From positions 1 to 11,036 of the forward strand of contig CAAECY010000071.1 in the NCBI GenBank assembly GCA_900754475.1: DNA of 11,036 bases, given 5' to 3'. The translations under genes were made by a program, and so were the position numbers. Under the pieces are notes generated by a model, which ran no database searches, had not been told where the DNA came from, and saw nothing but the letters and a program-made list of their open reading frames with translations. This DNA is from an uncultured Sutterella sp. Its GTDB lineage: Bacteria > Pseudomonadota > Gammaproteobacteria > Burkholderiales > Burkholderiaceae_F. Every line of letters begins with the position of its first letter. The first letter of the stretch is position 1. Shown here in pieces: positions 1 to 9,300 of this stretch.

Positions 1-13
1 GCTTTTCGCCGGA

Positions 14-38
14 CTCGGTGCGCTACGCTCAGGCCGAG
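14..38. repeat. GC-rich hairpin downstream of the acidic 132-aa gene
   Basis: CTCGG at 14-18 pairs with CCGAG at 34-38, and inside the loop GCG (20-22) can pair with CGC (26-28). It lies about 40 bp beyond the stop codon of the leftward 132-aa gene. There is no T-tract on the leftward transcript after the stem, so it is not a convincing intrinsic terminator. The GCTACGC core resembles the short GC palindromes at 590-654, so it may belong to the same repeat-like class. Confidence 0.35.
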
Positions 39-75
39 CCCGAGGTAGCCTAATAACACCTAAACCAGTGCCGCC

Positions 76-474
76 TTAATAAGCGTACCGAATCATCGGC
101 TCGTAGGGCCAATAGAGTTCGCGGAACTCTTCCAAACTCAAGCCGAATGCGGTTCGGATGAGTTCCTCGGCTTCCGCACATGCTTCTCTCCGGCGCTTAA
201 CCCAGTCGAGCGCCGGCCAGCTCGTGACGAATTCGGGCGGATTGCCCGTACTCCATCTGTAAGCCTCGACGGCTTCCTCGTAGGTCAAGATGCCGCGGCA
301 GCCGTTTTCGAGGAACTTGCGGTACGGATCGGCAAACCATTCCGTCTCGCCCGCCGCATCGGCCTCCCAGTCGGCCCGACAACCATAAGCGTCCATCATG
401 CGCCGGTCGTACGTACGGTCATCTTCCTCGTCGTCGTACGGATCTTCATCGTCGAAGTCTTCCTGATCGGTCAT
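76..474 (-). CDS. Highly acidic hypothetical protein, 132 aa
   Basis: I do not recognise this protein. It starts at ATG 474 behind a good ribosome site (GGAG, 7 bases before the start) and ends with TAA at 76-78, so it looks complete. The first 19 residues include 13 Asp/Glu. By my count the whole protein has about 35 acidic and 15 basic residues, giving a strong net negative charge. It is rich in Trp and Tyr, with an aromatic C-terminal end (PYEPMIRYAY). No signal peptide or membrane segment is visible; residues 85-120 look helical and amphipathic. A terminator and a 273-bp gap separate it from the SF1 helicase gene, so it is probably transcribed on its own and need not be part of the helicase module. 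A DNA-mimic or regulatory role can be imagined from the charge, but nothing in the sequence proves it. Confidence 0.75.
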   Translation of the reverse strand: MTDQEDFDDEDPYDDEEDDRTYDRRMMDAYGCRADWEADAAGETEWFADPYRKFLENGCRGILTYEEAVEAYRWSTGNPPEFVTSWPALDWVKRRREACAEAEELIRTAFGLSLEEFRELYWPYEPMIRYAY

Positions 475-589
475 CTCGATTCTCCACGTTGCGTTTCGCA
501 GGTTTCGTCGGCCCAGGTCCTTCGGCCTGTCACGCTCGGGGATCCCGCACCGACAAAATTCAGCCTACCACGATCACCTGTAGGGCCTC

Positions 590-697
590 GGGGCTCCCCT
601 GCGGGTCGCGAGTCGGGCGCTCCGCCCTCTCCTTTAGCGGCGTGGCTCGCCACGTTCTCCGGACATTCGGAATACCGAATCCCCTCCCGTTCGGGAG
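590..697. repeat. Cluster of short GC-rich palindromes (REP-like)
   Basis: Several small perfect stem-loops follow one another. GGGG/CCCC is at 590-599, GGGCG-CTC-CGCCC at 615-627, and CGTGG-CTCG-CCACG at 641-654. ATTCGG-AATA-CCGAAT is at 665-680 and CTCCC-GTTC-GGGAG at 684-697. The loops recurrently contain CT(C). The cluster fills most of the gap between the helicase operon and the 132-aa gene, where I see no credible coding region. Short palindromes bunched behind a terminator are typical of dispersed REP-like intergenic repeats. Whether the element recurs in this genome cannot be seen from one window. Confidence 0.45.
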
Positions 698-706
698 CGA
701 ATAAGC

Positions 707-734
707 AATCGGGCGGAACCGCGTCCGCCCGATT
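707..734 (-). terminator. Stem-loop terminator after the SF1 helicase gene
   Basis: A perfect 11-bp inverted repeat (707-717 paired with 724-734) has a 6-base loop. It lies 13 bases beyond the TAA of the SF1 helicase gene. On the leftward transcript the stem is preceded by an A-tract and followed by a moderately T-rich run (GATTGCTTATT). The other strand also has TTTT after the stem, so it could work in both directions. It marks the likely end of the helicase transcription unit. Confidence 0.65.
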
Positions 735-747
735 TTCGTATCACGTC

Positions 748-3237
748 TTACTTCGCTTTCGGCAGGAACCGGCTCGGCTTCCCCGAAGCGCTGAAGAAGA
801 GCCGCTGGCTCGCGCGCGACGCCGACACGTAGAAGAGCGCCTTTTCGAGTCGCTCGTGGTGACGACGGGCGGGTGCGTCCGCGCCCTTCGGAGCGGGAAG
901 CGGGAAGACGCCCTCGTTCATGCCCGCGACGAAGACCGCCTTGAATTCGAGGCCTTTGACGCGGTGCATCGTGGCCGTACGAAGACCGGGAAGCTCGGGG
1001 TCGTCGGCGCTTTCGGCCGTGAGCGAGCACACCTGAATCCCTCGGTTCCGAAGGGCCTCTTCGTAGCGAGCGACGTCGCTTCGGGTGCGAAGTACGACGC
1101 ACATTTCGGAGTAGTCCAAGGGGGCCTTCGGGTCGTGGGCAAGCGCCTTCGCGCGATCGGCGATCCAGTCGCATTCGGCGTCAAAGGAGTCCGCCGCAAA
1201 GACTTCCGGCGCCGCCCCGTGGCGAAGCGACGCGTAGCCCGTCTTCTCGGCCGTACCGCCCTCCATGTCGTCCACCGCACCGCGCGCGTAGACCGATTCG
1301 GCGGTCTTGCGGATTTCGTCCGTCGTACGGTAGTTGACGCGGAGTTTCTTCGAGCGACCGCGAATCTGGATCCCGCAGCTCGAAAACGCGACGGGCTTCA
1401 CGTAGATGCGCTGATGCGGGTCGCCCACGAGGAAGAGGTCCCCTTCGATCGGCGTTTCAAGCTTCGAGACGTCGAGCGCGAGCGCACGCAGGAGCTTCAA
1501 CATGTCGGGCTTGAAGTCCTGGATTTCGTCGGCGATCACGGCACGGTAGAGGCCCGAAGGGTGCGCTTCGCGAATGACGCGCTCCGCGAAGTCGCAGGCG
1601 TCTTCGACGGTCATGAGGTCGCGCAGCTGAAGTTGCGCGCGCATTTCTTCAAAGACGGGCCAGATGTCGCGGCGCTGAGCGCGCGAGAGCGCCTGACCGC
1701 GTCCGGCGCGCGGCGCCTGGAAGTAGTCGCGCGAACTCATGCAGTGGTTCGGGAGCACCACCTCTTCCCATTCGCTGCGGTAGAAGCTTTCGGGGAGATC
1801 GATCGAGGTGGGACGGCGTTCGAGAGCCGCTTCCCAACAGAGTTCGTACGGAGACCCCGGCGCGCCCGGGTACGCAACCTCGCGCCCGCCCCCGTTCTGA
1901 CGCACGAAGGTCGCAAGCCACGCGTCGATGTTCACCACCTGAATGCGGTTCGCTTCGATCTTCGAGCAGAGGGTTTTGAGCTGCACCGCAAGGTCGAGCG
2001 CGAGGTTCTTCGTGAAGGTCGTAAAGAGCACCTTGTCCTTCGGCTTCCAGTCGGGGAGACGCACGAGGTGACGCGCACGGTGCAGCGCCACGACGGTTTT
2101 CCCCGTACCCGCTCCGCCCGTCACGCGCACGGGCCCGTACCAGGCCTTCTCGACGATTTCGCGCTGCGAGGGGTGGAGGAAGACGCGCCACTCTTCGAGG
2201 GGCCGCTCCAGAATGTCGCGAAGCTCTTCGTCGCTCGTGACGACATGGAAATGCGAGGGGTCGAGCCCCGTCGCGGTGTCGGCAGCCGTACGGGCGAGTT
2301 CCGCGCGGCGGGCTCGACGGGCGGCTTCGCCGTAGGCTTCCAGGACGCTTTCGCGCGATTCGCCCTGAAGGAGCCACGTGAGCGCCTCGAAAACGGGCTG
2401 CGGGAAATGCGTCCGGCAGGCCTCGAACTCTTCCGCGCTCGTCAGCTTCCGGAGGTCCGCGAGGAGCTCGTCGGGAAGGCCCAATTCCATGAGGTCCGCA
2501 TCGGTGAGCGCGGCAAAAAGGGGCGCGGCGGCGGTTTCCTTCGAATCCGTCGATGCACCCTCTTCCGCCTTCGCTTCGGAAGGAGCGGTTTGCGAAGCAA
2601 CCTTCCCTTCGGCGGCTTCTTCAACCTTCTCTTTGCCTTCTTCGCCTTGTTCGGCGGGCTCTTCCACCGCTTCCGGCCGCACGCGCGGCACGGTCGCGTC
2701 GGGCGCGGGTGCTACGGTCATCGCGGCAGCCCCCGCGAGGTTCGCGAAATAGACTTGAAGCTCGCCCGTATGCGGATTCACCTCACAACGGTGGTCGCCC
2801 GCCCAGGTGGCGGCCGACCCTTCGTCCCCGGCCCAAAGGAGCACCACCATGTCGCCCAAAGCCTTGAGAACGACGGTGAGTTCGGGACTCAAAACGATCC
2901 GCTCGTAGGCGGACGCCCCCGTAAGCGGCAGACGCGGGTACTCCACTCCGCGCCGAAAGCGCATCACGAATTGCGAGAAGATCTGCTTCGTTTGTCCCGG
3001 CAGGCGCGCGCTCGCGCTCAGGACGTCGCGGCTCAGAACGAGGTGACGTTCCTTCAAGGGCGCGGCGGGCACCTCGGGCGCTTTCGCTTTCTTTCTCGGC
3101 GTGCGGGTGCGCTTTGGGGCGAGCTTTGGGGCGAGCTTCGGGGCGGGCTTCGCCTTTTCGGCCGGCTTTTCGGTTGCGGCTTCGGCTGCGGTTTCTTTGG
3201 CGTCCGCGACCTTCGTTTCTTCGTCGTTCGTCGTCAT
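748..3237 (-). CDS. SF1 UvrD/Rep-type helicase with N-terminal RelE/ParE-like domain
   Basis: This encodes an ATP-dependent superfamily 1A DNA helicase of about 829 aa. Numbered from ATG 3237, the Walker A motif GGAGTGKT is at 374-381, Walker B ADEIQDF around 569-575, and VGDPHQRIY (motif III) at 604-612. NYRTT (motif IV) is at 635-639, TMHRVKGLEFKAV (motif V) at 756-768, and YVSASRA (motif VI) at 803-809, so the ATPase looks intact. Residues 1-60 are a low-complexity Ala/Lys/Pro tail. Residues 65-165 resemble the RelE/ParE fold found on a known group of UvrD-like helicases, with VLLWAGDE and VNPHTGELQVYF as the telling segments. Residues 180-240 are an acidic linker. ATG 3237 is chosen because GGAAAGAG precedes it by 7 bases; a TTG at 3267 in the same frame, also with a GGAAGAG, would add 10 residues. 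The gene follows the giant helicase by about 70 bp and is probably co-transcribed. It likely unwinds DNA alongside that protein; a toxin activity for the RelE-like part is not implied. Confidence 0.93.
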   Translation of the reverse strand: MTTNDEETKVADAKETAAEAATEKPAEKAKPAPKLAPKLAPKRTRTPRKKAKAPEVPAAPLKERHLVLSRDVLSASARLPGQTKQIFSQFVMRFRRGVEYPRLPLTGASAYERIVLSPELTVVLKALGDMVVLLWAGDEGSAATWAGDHRCEVNPHTGELQVYFANLAGAAAMTVAPAPDATVPRVRPEAVEEPAEQGEEGKEKVEEAAEGKVASQTAPSEAKAEEGASTDSKETAAAPLFAALTDADLMELGLPDELLADLRKLTSAEEFEACRTHFPQPVFEALTWLLQGESRESVLEAYGEAARRARRAELARTAADTATGLDPSHFHVVTSDEELRDILERPLEEWRVFLHPSQREIVEKAWYGPVRVTGGAGTGKTVVALHRARHLVRLPDWKPKDKVLFTTFTKNLALDLAVQLKTLCSKIEANRIQVVNIDAWLATFVRQNGGGREVAYPGAPGSPYELCWEAALERRPTSIDLPESFYRSEWEEVVLPNHCMSSRDYFQAPRAGRGQALSRAQRRDIWPVFEEMRAQLQLRDLMTVEDACDFAERVIREAHPSGLYRAVIADEIQDFKPDMLKLLRALALDVSKLETPIEGDLFLVGDPHQRIYVKPVAFSSCGIQIRGRSKKLRVNYRTTDEIRKTAESVYARGAVDDMEGGTAEKTGYASLRHGAAPEVFAADSFDAECDWIADRAKALAHDPKAPLDYSEMCVVLRTRSDVARYEEALRNRGIQVCSLTAESADDPELPGLRTATMHRVKGLEFKAVFVAGMNEGVFPLPAPKGADAPARRHHERLEKALFYVSASRASQRLFFSASGKPSRFLPKAK
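3109..3156 (-). repeat. Degenerate 12-bp tandem repeat in the SF1 helicase N-terminus
   Basis: Four consecutive 12-bp units of the type GAGCTTTGGGGC (3109-3120, 3121-3132, 3133-3144 and a diverged 3145-3156) encode the PKLAPKLAPK run of the helicase tail. Unit length is a multiple of three, so copy-number change by slippage would keep the frame. Confidence 0.7.
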
Positions 3238-3306
3238 CTGCGGTCTCTTTCCAATCGTTCGTTTCAACTGTTCGCTCTTCCGTTCGGTCTTCTATGGGCT
3301 CCGCCC

Positions 3307-6300
3307 TTACGCGATCTTGGGAAGCCCCGGGTGCGCAAGGAGGAGCGCGAGCACTTCCTCGACGGGGGCCGAGCCGTTCACGCAGCGAATCCCCGCCGTG
3401 CGGTGTTCGATCGGGGCGTCTTCGCCCTCAAGCACCACGGCAAGAGCGGCCTCCTTCCAGTAGAGCTCGGCCGTCGCGAAGACTTCCCCGCGGGCGGGAT
3501 CCACCAGGTCGACGCCCGCGTCGTTTTCGTCGATCGCAACGCCCGCCTTTTCGAGCGCTTCCGCAAGGGGAAGAAGCTCTTCGGGGAGAAGGTCCGACAC
3601 CGAGGCCCAGCCCGCGGCATTCGCTTCTGCAGCGGGGTTCGCTGCGGGGTTCGCAGCAGGCGCTTCGGAGGCATTCGCTTCTTCCGCGGGCGCGGCCGAG
3701 AGCGTCCGATGCGCCACGCGTTCGCGCGCTTCCCGGAGCCGATCGAAGGCCTTCGCCCAGGGGGACGCCGTGAGAAGCCGCTCGAAAACGCTCGCGCCCG
3801 TCTCGTCGCGCGTTTCGGGAAGGGTCGGCATGAGAACGAGTTCGTTCGTGAACTGCAAGGACGCCGCCTCCGACCAGTAAGCACGCATGCTCTCTTCGAG
3901 GGGGCTCGAAACGCGCATATTCAAAATCCCCTTCAGGGCTTCGCCCTCGGCAAAGAGGATCGCGGCGTTGAGACCCGTGGGGCGACGATACTCGCGGCGA
4001 AGCGGCGTGTCGACGGGGGTTTCAAGCGGGCCTTCAAGCCACATGTCGCCCGCCTCGGTCGCCTTCGCGTCGACGAGAAGCGTCGTCGCATGTTGAGCGC
4101 GCTCCCTCACCTTGGGCCCGAGCGTTGCCTGAATCCCGAAGATCCCCGCAAAGGCGGTAGCAATCGCACAGCCTTCGGCTTCGTCGGGGTCGGAAAGCCA
4201 GACGAGAAGTCGCCCGAACGATTCGACGTTGAGTAGCCAGCGCTTCACCACCGTCGTCCATTCCGGGGGCTCTTTCCCCGTAAGGCCCTTCACGGCCGCA
4301 CGCCACTGCGGATAAATCTGAGCGGGAGGCGCCGCCCGAACGAGGGGCGGGAGGTTCCTCAAATCAACCGCGGTCGGATCCTTCCCGTCCGATTCGACGC
4401 GCGCCATGACGTCGTCCCAATAGAGGGTCCAAACGCGCATCCCTTGGTTGAGGATGCTCTGACGCTTCGCGCAGTCCTCGGCAAAGATGTCGGCGTGATA
4501 GGTCCAGCCGTCCGTGAAGACCGCCATCGTCCGATCGGGCCGGCGTTCGCTTTCGCGCAAGGGGCGGAAGACGAAGTCGGGACGCGACGGGCGTTCGCCC
4601 TTCATGTCTTCCTGAAGTTCGAGGCGCCAAAGCAGGCCCGAACGCATCTGCACGAGGTAGTGGAAAAGGCCCGAACCCGTCGGGATGCGCTTCACGCACT
4701 CGACTTCCGGCGCCTTGCGAAGCGCCACGATGAAGTTGCGCTCCAATTCGCTGTCCGTGGGGTCGACCCCGCCCGTCGTGTCGATCGAGCCTTTCTTGAG
4801 GTCCTTGGCCTTCGCGAGAATGTCGGTCACGACCTCGATCGCACAGAGGCGCGAAATGTCGCGGCGCACGGACGCATCCCCGTGCGCGTAGACGCAGCGG
4901 TAGCAGCCGTCCGACTTCCCGTCTTCGCCGCAGGGGCAGTCGGTGAGAGCCGTGAGCGCCGTGCGGAAGACTTCGATCATGTTCCGCTCGTTCGCGAGAA
5001 GCTCCTTCAGGTAGCCCGTGCCGCCCGGCACCGTGTCGTAGACCACGATGTAGTGCACGCGCTTGCGCCCGCCTTCCGCGGGCTCGACCATGGGCATCAC
5101 CTTGAGGTGATCGACCGAGCCGTGGAAGTAGCGTCGGAGCCCCAAGCGCAGCGCCGCAACGAGCGACGCCGTCACGGTCGCGGGCGTATGGGTTTCGGTG
5201 AGGATCCCCTGCGGGACGCGAATGCGAAGGACTTCACTCTTGAAGGACCGCGAGAGGACGAGCCCCTCGATCCAATCCTCCTTCGAGGGGTCTTTCGTCA
5301 CGGGGCACGAGAAGTCGTGCTGCTCGCGACCGTACGTGTATTCCTTCCCCTGAGCGTTGCGACGGACTTCCTTTCTCAAACGACCGCAGTGCTTGCAAAC
5401 GGCAAAGCCCGGAGCGTCAAGGGACTGCGAGGCCACTTCAAAGGGCTCCGTCATCCCCGTTCCGCTCTTACCGAAGTTGAAGTCGCGGAAGGTGGCGGAC
5501 GGGACGTACTCGAAGCCGAAGCCGTTGCTCTCGGGCAACACGAAACTCCGACGCTCAACGCGCGGGTCGATGTCGACCAACTTCACGCGACTCAGGTCGA
5601 CGTGCTCGCGGTCTTCGCGGTCGTCCGAAATGCGGTCGCTCTTGATGTCGGCATAGGCGTAGACGTTGCGAAGCTGAAGGACGGGCCGGCGTTGCCCCAC
5701 TTCCTGCCAGGCGGGCGCCCCGCAGCGCGGGCACGCGGACCCCGTCTCTTCCGGTCGGTCGATCGCCGAATAGTTGCAGACGGGACAGAACCGCCACCAC
5801 GCGACCTTGTCGTCCGCGAGGTCGACCTGGTCGATGTGAAGAACGAATTCGTTCGCGTAGTAGCTGTTCCCGGGGGCGAGCTCGAAAAGCCCCGTCGACG
5901 CCGCACGGCGGAAGTTGAAGCGCTTGTAGACGCCGTCCTTCTTTTTGCGGGTTTTCTTCGCGGCGGCTTCGGAAGCGGCCTTTTCCTTGGTTTCAACCTT
6001 CTCGGCCTTTTCGCCTGCGTCGGATTTGTCGGTCTTTTCGCCCTTGTCGGAATCGGGAAGCTCAAGCCCCTCCAACGTGTCGTTTCCGTCCTCGGCGGCG
6101 CTTGCGCGTTCGGCGGCAAGCATCGCTTCGCGGCCCGAGTGGTCGGGCGCACGACGGTCGCGAATCTGCATGACGAGCCCGTCCAAGCCGATCCCCTCTT
6201 CGGGGAAGGCGTAGTTCGGAAGAATCCCCTCGTCCGTGAGAACGTTGAGGGTCTTCTTCGTACGGAATTCGTCGCGACAGAGCGTCTGAAGCGCATCGAT

Positions 6301-9300
6301 GTTGAGCTGAAGCTCTTCGATCGTGCGCTGGGTGTGCTCGTCGATCGGGCCCTTCTTCAAGCGCTGAAGGGTTGACTTGTAGCCGTCGCGCTTCTTTTCA
6401 TACGACGTCCGCTCGGCCACCAGGCGCTTCAACTTCCCGACGAGGCGCGTCTTGACGGAAGGCGTGTCTTCCGAGGTGTCGATCAGAAAGCCCAGCAAGC
6501 GCCGGCGCTCCTCGGGCGTGAAGATCGTCCGATCGGTGCCAGGAACAACAAAGAGCCCCGCGAAGTCGGCCAAAAGCCCTTCCGCGTTTTCCTTCACGTA
6601 GTCGATCAACCCGAAGGGGAACTGCGCGGAGGTGTACCCCGTTTCTTTCGCCGCTTCGAATTTGCGAAGCACCTCACCGATTTCTTCGGGGACGGACGCG
6701 TCGTCCACGGCCCCCATCCAGCGCGTGATCGCAAAGGCAAAGAGCTGACGCTCGAGAACCGCAGGGGCGTGCAGGAAGACGCCCGGCGGATTCACCTCGG
6801 CTTCGAGCATTTCTTCGGGATCGGCCCAGAAGTACTGCGCGTGAAGACTCGTGTCGCAGATCGTCATCGCGAGGGCGTTGCCGTCGCGGCGCCCCGCTCG
6901 ACCGATACGCTGCACGTAATTGGCGGGCCCCGGGGGCATCGAGGAAAGGAGCACCGTACTCAGGTCCCCGATGTCGATACCCATTTCAAGGGTCGGGGTC
7001 GCGCAGAGAAGATTCACATCCCACGGTTCCCGCCCGTCGATGAAGCTCCTTTCGATGCGACCGCGCTCTTTGTGATCGAGATTCCCCGTGTGCTCGCGCG
7101 CCGTGACGCGCAAGGGGGTGCCGCGGTAGGTGGCGTTGTCGGGGGCGATGTCCCGAATATCATGCTTCGTCGACATGCACCCTTGCGAGAGGCACGGCAT
7201 CGCGCTCCACGCGTCGGCGCGCGCGGCGTCGATCACGTGCGAGCGCCCGCAGCGCGGGCAGACGGCGCGCTTCAGGGCGCGCGTCACGCTCCAGGAGCGC
7301 GGCGTCATGAGGTAGACCGGGATCGATCCGGCCTTTTCCGACATGGGAAGGCTCGTCAACGCCCCCGCGTCGGTGAGGGCCGAGAGGAGCGTCGTATAGA
7401 TTTCTTCGCGGGCCGCAACGACCTCCAGGTCGTCCCCGAAACACTTCGTGAGCCACAGGGTGTACCAGTTCTCTTTCCGGGCGTCCTTCGGGAGCACCGC
7501 GTCGAAGTACGGCAACGCCTGCGCTGCCGGGTTGCGAAGCACCAACGGGGCGGGCGGACGGAAGTTCGGTCCGTAGGTCGGAAGGTACCGACTCATCGCG
7601 AACCAGAACTGGTCGCCCGAAACAACGAACCGCTGGAAGTCGTCGCGCCCCTGAGCGCTCACGGGAAGGCGCATGTCGAAGGCCCCGCGGAGCTTTTCGT
7701 GCATCAGGAACCCTTCGACGAAGAGCGCGAACTTATCGATCGACGCGTCCCGCAGCCCCCCGACCGTTTCGGAGAGCGTCCGACGGAGTTTCTCCGCCGC
7801 GCTTTCGATGCAGTACGTATCGGGCGAGATCGTCCCGATCCCGAGCGACTCGACCGTGCGGCCCGAGTGGACGCGCATCGTCATTTCCACGAACGCTTCC
7901 CAGCGGAGGCGCTGCGCCACGTCTTGGTAGAGGTACCACCAGGGGGTGGGCTTTTCCTCGTCGTCATGGAGCGCGGGGATGCGCTCGACGAGATTTTCGA
8001 GTTCCACCGTCGGGTCTTTGCTCTTTCGGTGCTTTTCCTGGTAGTACTGCGCAATGCGCGCGCGGAATTCCGTCCAGGGACGGCGCCAGAGCATCCCCGA
8101 AGGAATGAAGGTCGAGACGAAACGCGCAACCGCAATCGGTTCGGCCGCTTCTTGAAGCACGGCCGAGGGCGAGGTCTTGAGGGCGTTCTTTCCGCCCGTG
8201 CGCTCCAACCAGAAGTCGCCGATCGTAGCGAGGAAGCTTTCGAAGTCGAGCTTTCCGCCTTCCGAATCGCGCATCAAACCCGCCACCGCCTGACGGAGGG
8301 CAAACATGTAGCTGCGCGCTTCCATGAAGCCCGCGCGGTGCGCCGCATCCTGAACGGAGTCGGTGAAGTTGATGAGCTTGTGGTCGTCGTTCGCATCGCT
8401 CGAATGGAGGTGTCCGGTCATCGCCGACGAAAGCGTGACGGAGCGGGCGCCGAGAATGCGCATGGAGTTGAGCGACCCGCAGAGAGCGCAGCTCGTCTGA
8501 AGGCGTACGTAGCGCCCGTCCTCGTTCGAGCCGCTCGTATGAATTTTCGGCACGCGCACGATGATCGGGTCGTGCTCCGTCTGGCAGACGGGACAAAGCC
8601 GGTTGTAGACCGCGTCGGCGTCCGTGTCGTGCACCCAGGTGAGGCTCGAATGCTTCGTGCAAAGGCGCATGAGTTCGCCCGGACGCTCCGCACGGACCTT
8701 TTGGAATTCGTCCTTGACGACGGGATAGAGGAGCTTCGCGTTCGGGTCCTTGCGCGAGAACCACGAGCGGTAGAACCCGCGGGCGCCGCCTACGAGCTGC
8801 CCGTCGGCGACGACCGCACCCCAGGCGGTCGCGTTGCAGGCGCGACACGTCACGATCGGAAACGCGAGGCTCTTCCCGTCCTTCTCGTCCTTTACGTCCG
8901 CCATGGGAATGAGTTTGGGTTCCGCTTCGACGGTGGCGAGCATGTTCGCCAATTCCCGCACCCAGAACTGCACCCGCACCGTGAGGAAGGGGACGAGTGC
9001 CCCGTCCGAGCGGACGAGCCTCGCCATCGAGACGAGCGCGACGAAGCTTCGGATCATGAGCATCGTCTCTTCGACCGTGAGCTCGCGGAAGGCGGGCACG
9101 TCGCGACGCCACGATTCCGCCATCGTCGCGAGATGAATGATGCCGTTCGCTTCCGACATGAGGCGCCGGAACGCGGGGTGGTGCGGAAGCATCCGCCCCA
9201 ACATGAGGGCGGTTTCCGTCCAATCGGCGGGTTCGCCCGGGCGCAGACGCACGATCTGCCCCAGCCACGTGCGGATCGAGTCCGCGAGGAAAATCTCGAC

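Noticed and set aside
489..704. 71-codon plus-strand open frame in the intergenic gap
   Set aside because: It runs straight through the palindrome cluster and has low-complexity Arg/Gly/Ser composition with no ribosome site. It is more likely intergenic repeat than gene.
560..1174. 204-codon minus-strand frame overlapping the end of the SF1 helicase
   Set aside because: It is an out-of-frame overlap with helicase motifs V and VI. The Arg-rich translation is typical of a shifted frame in GC-rich DNA.
856..4236. 1126-codon open frame on the plus strand
   Set aside because: It lies antisense across both helicase genes, which have complete sets of motifs. Its product is Arg/Gly/His-rich without domains, as expected for a mirror frame of GC-rich coding DNA.
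4444..6375. 643-codon open frame on the plus strand
   Set aside because: Same reasoning: it is antisense to the zinc-ribbon, DUF1998 and nuclease region of the giant helicase, and its length is explained by G/C third-position bias on the other strand.
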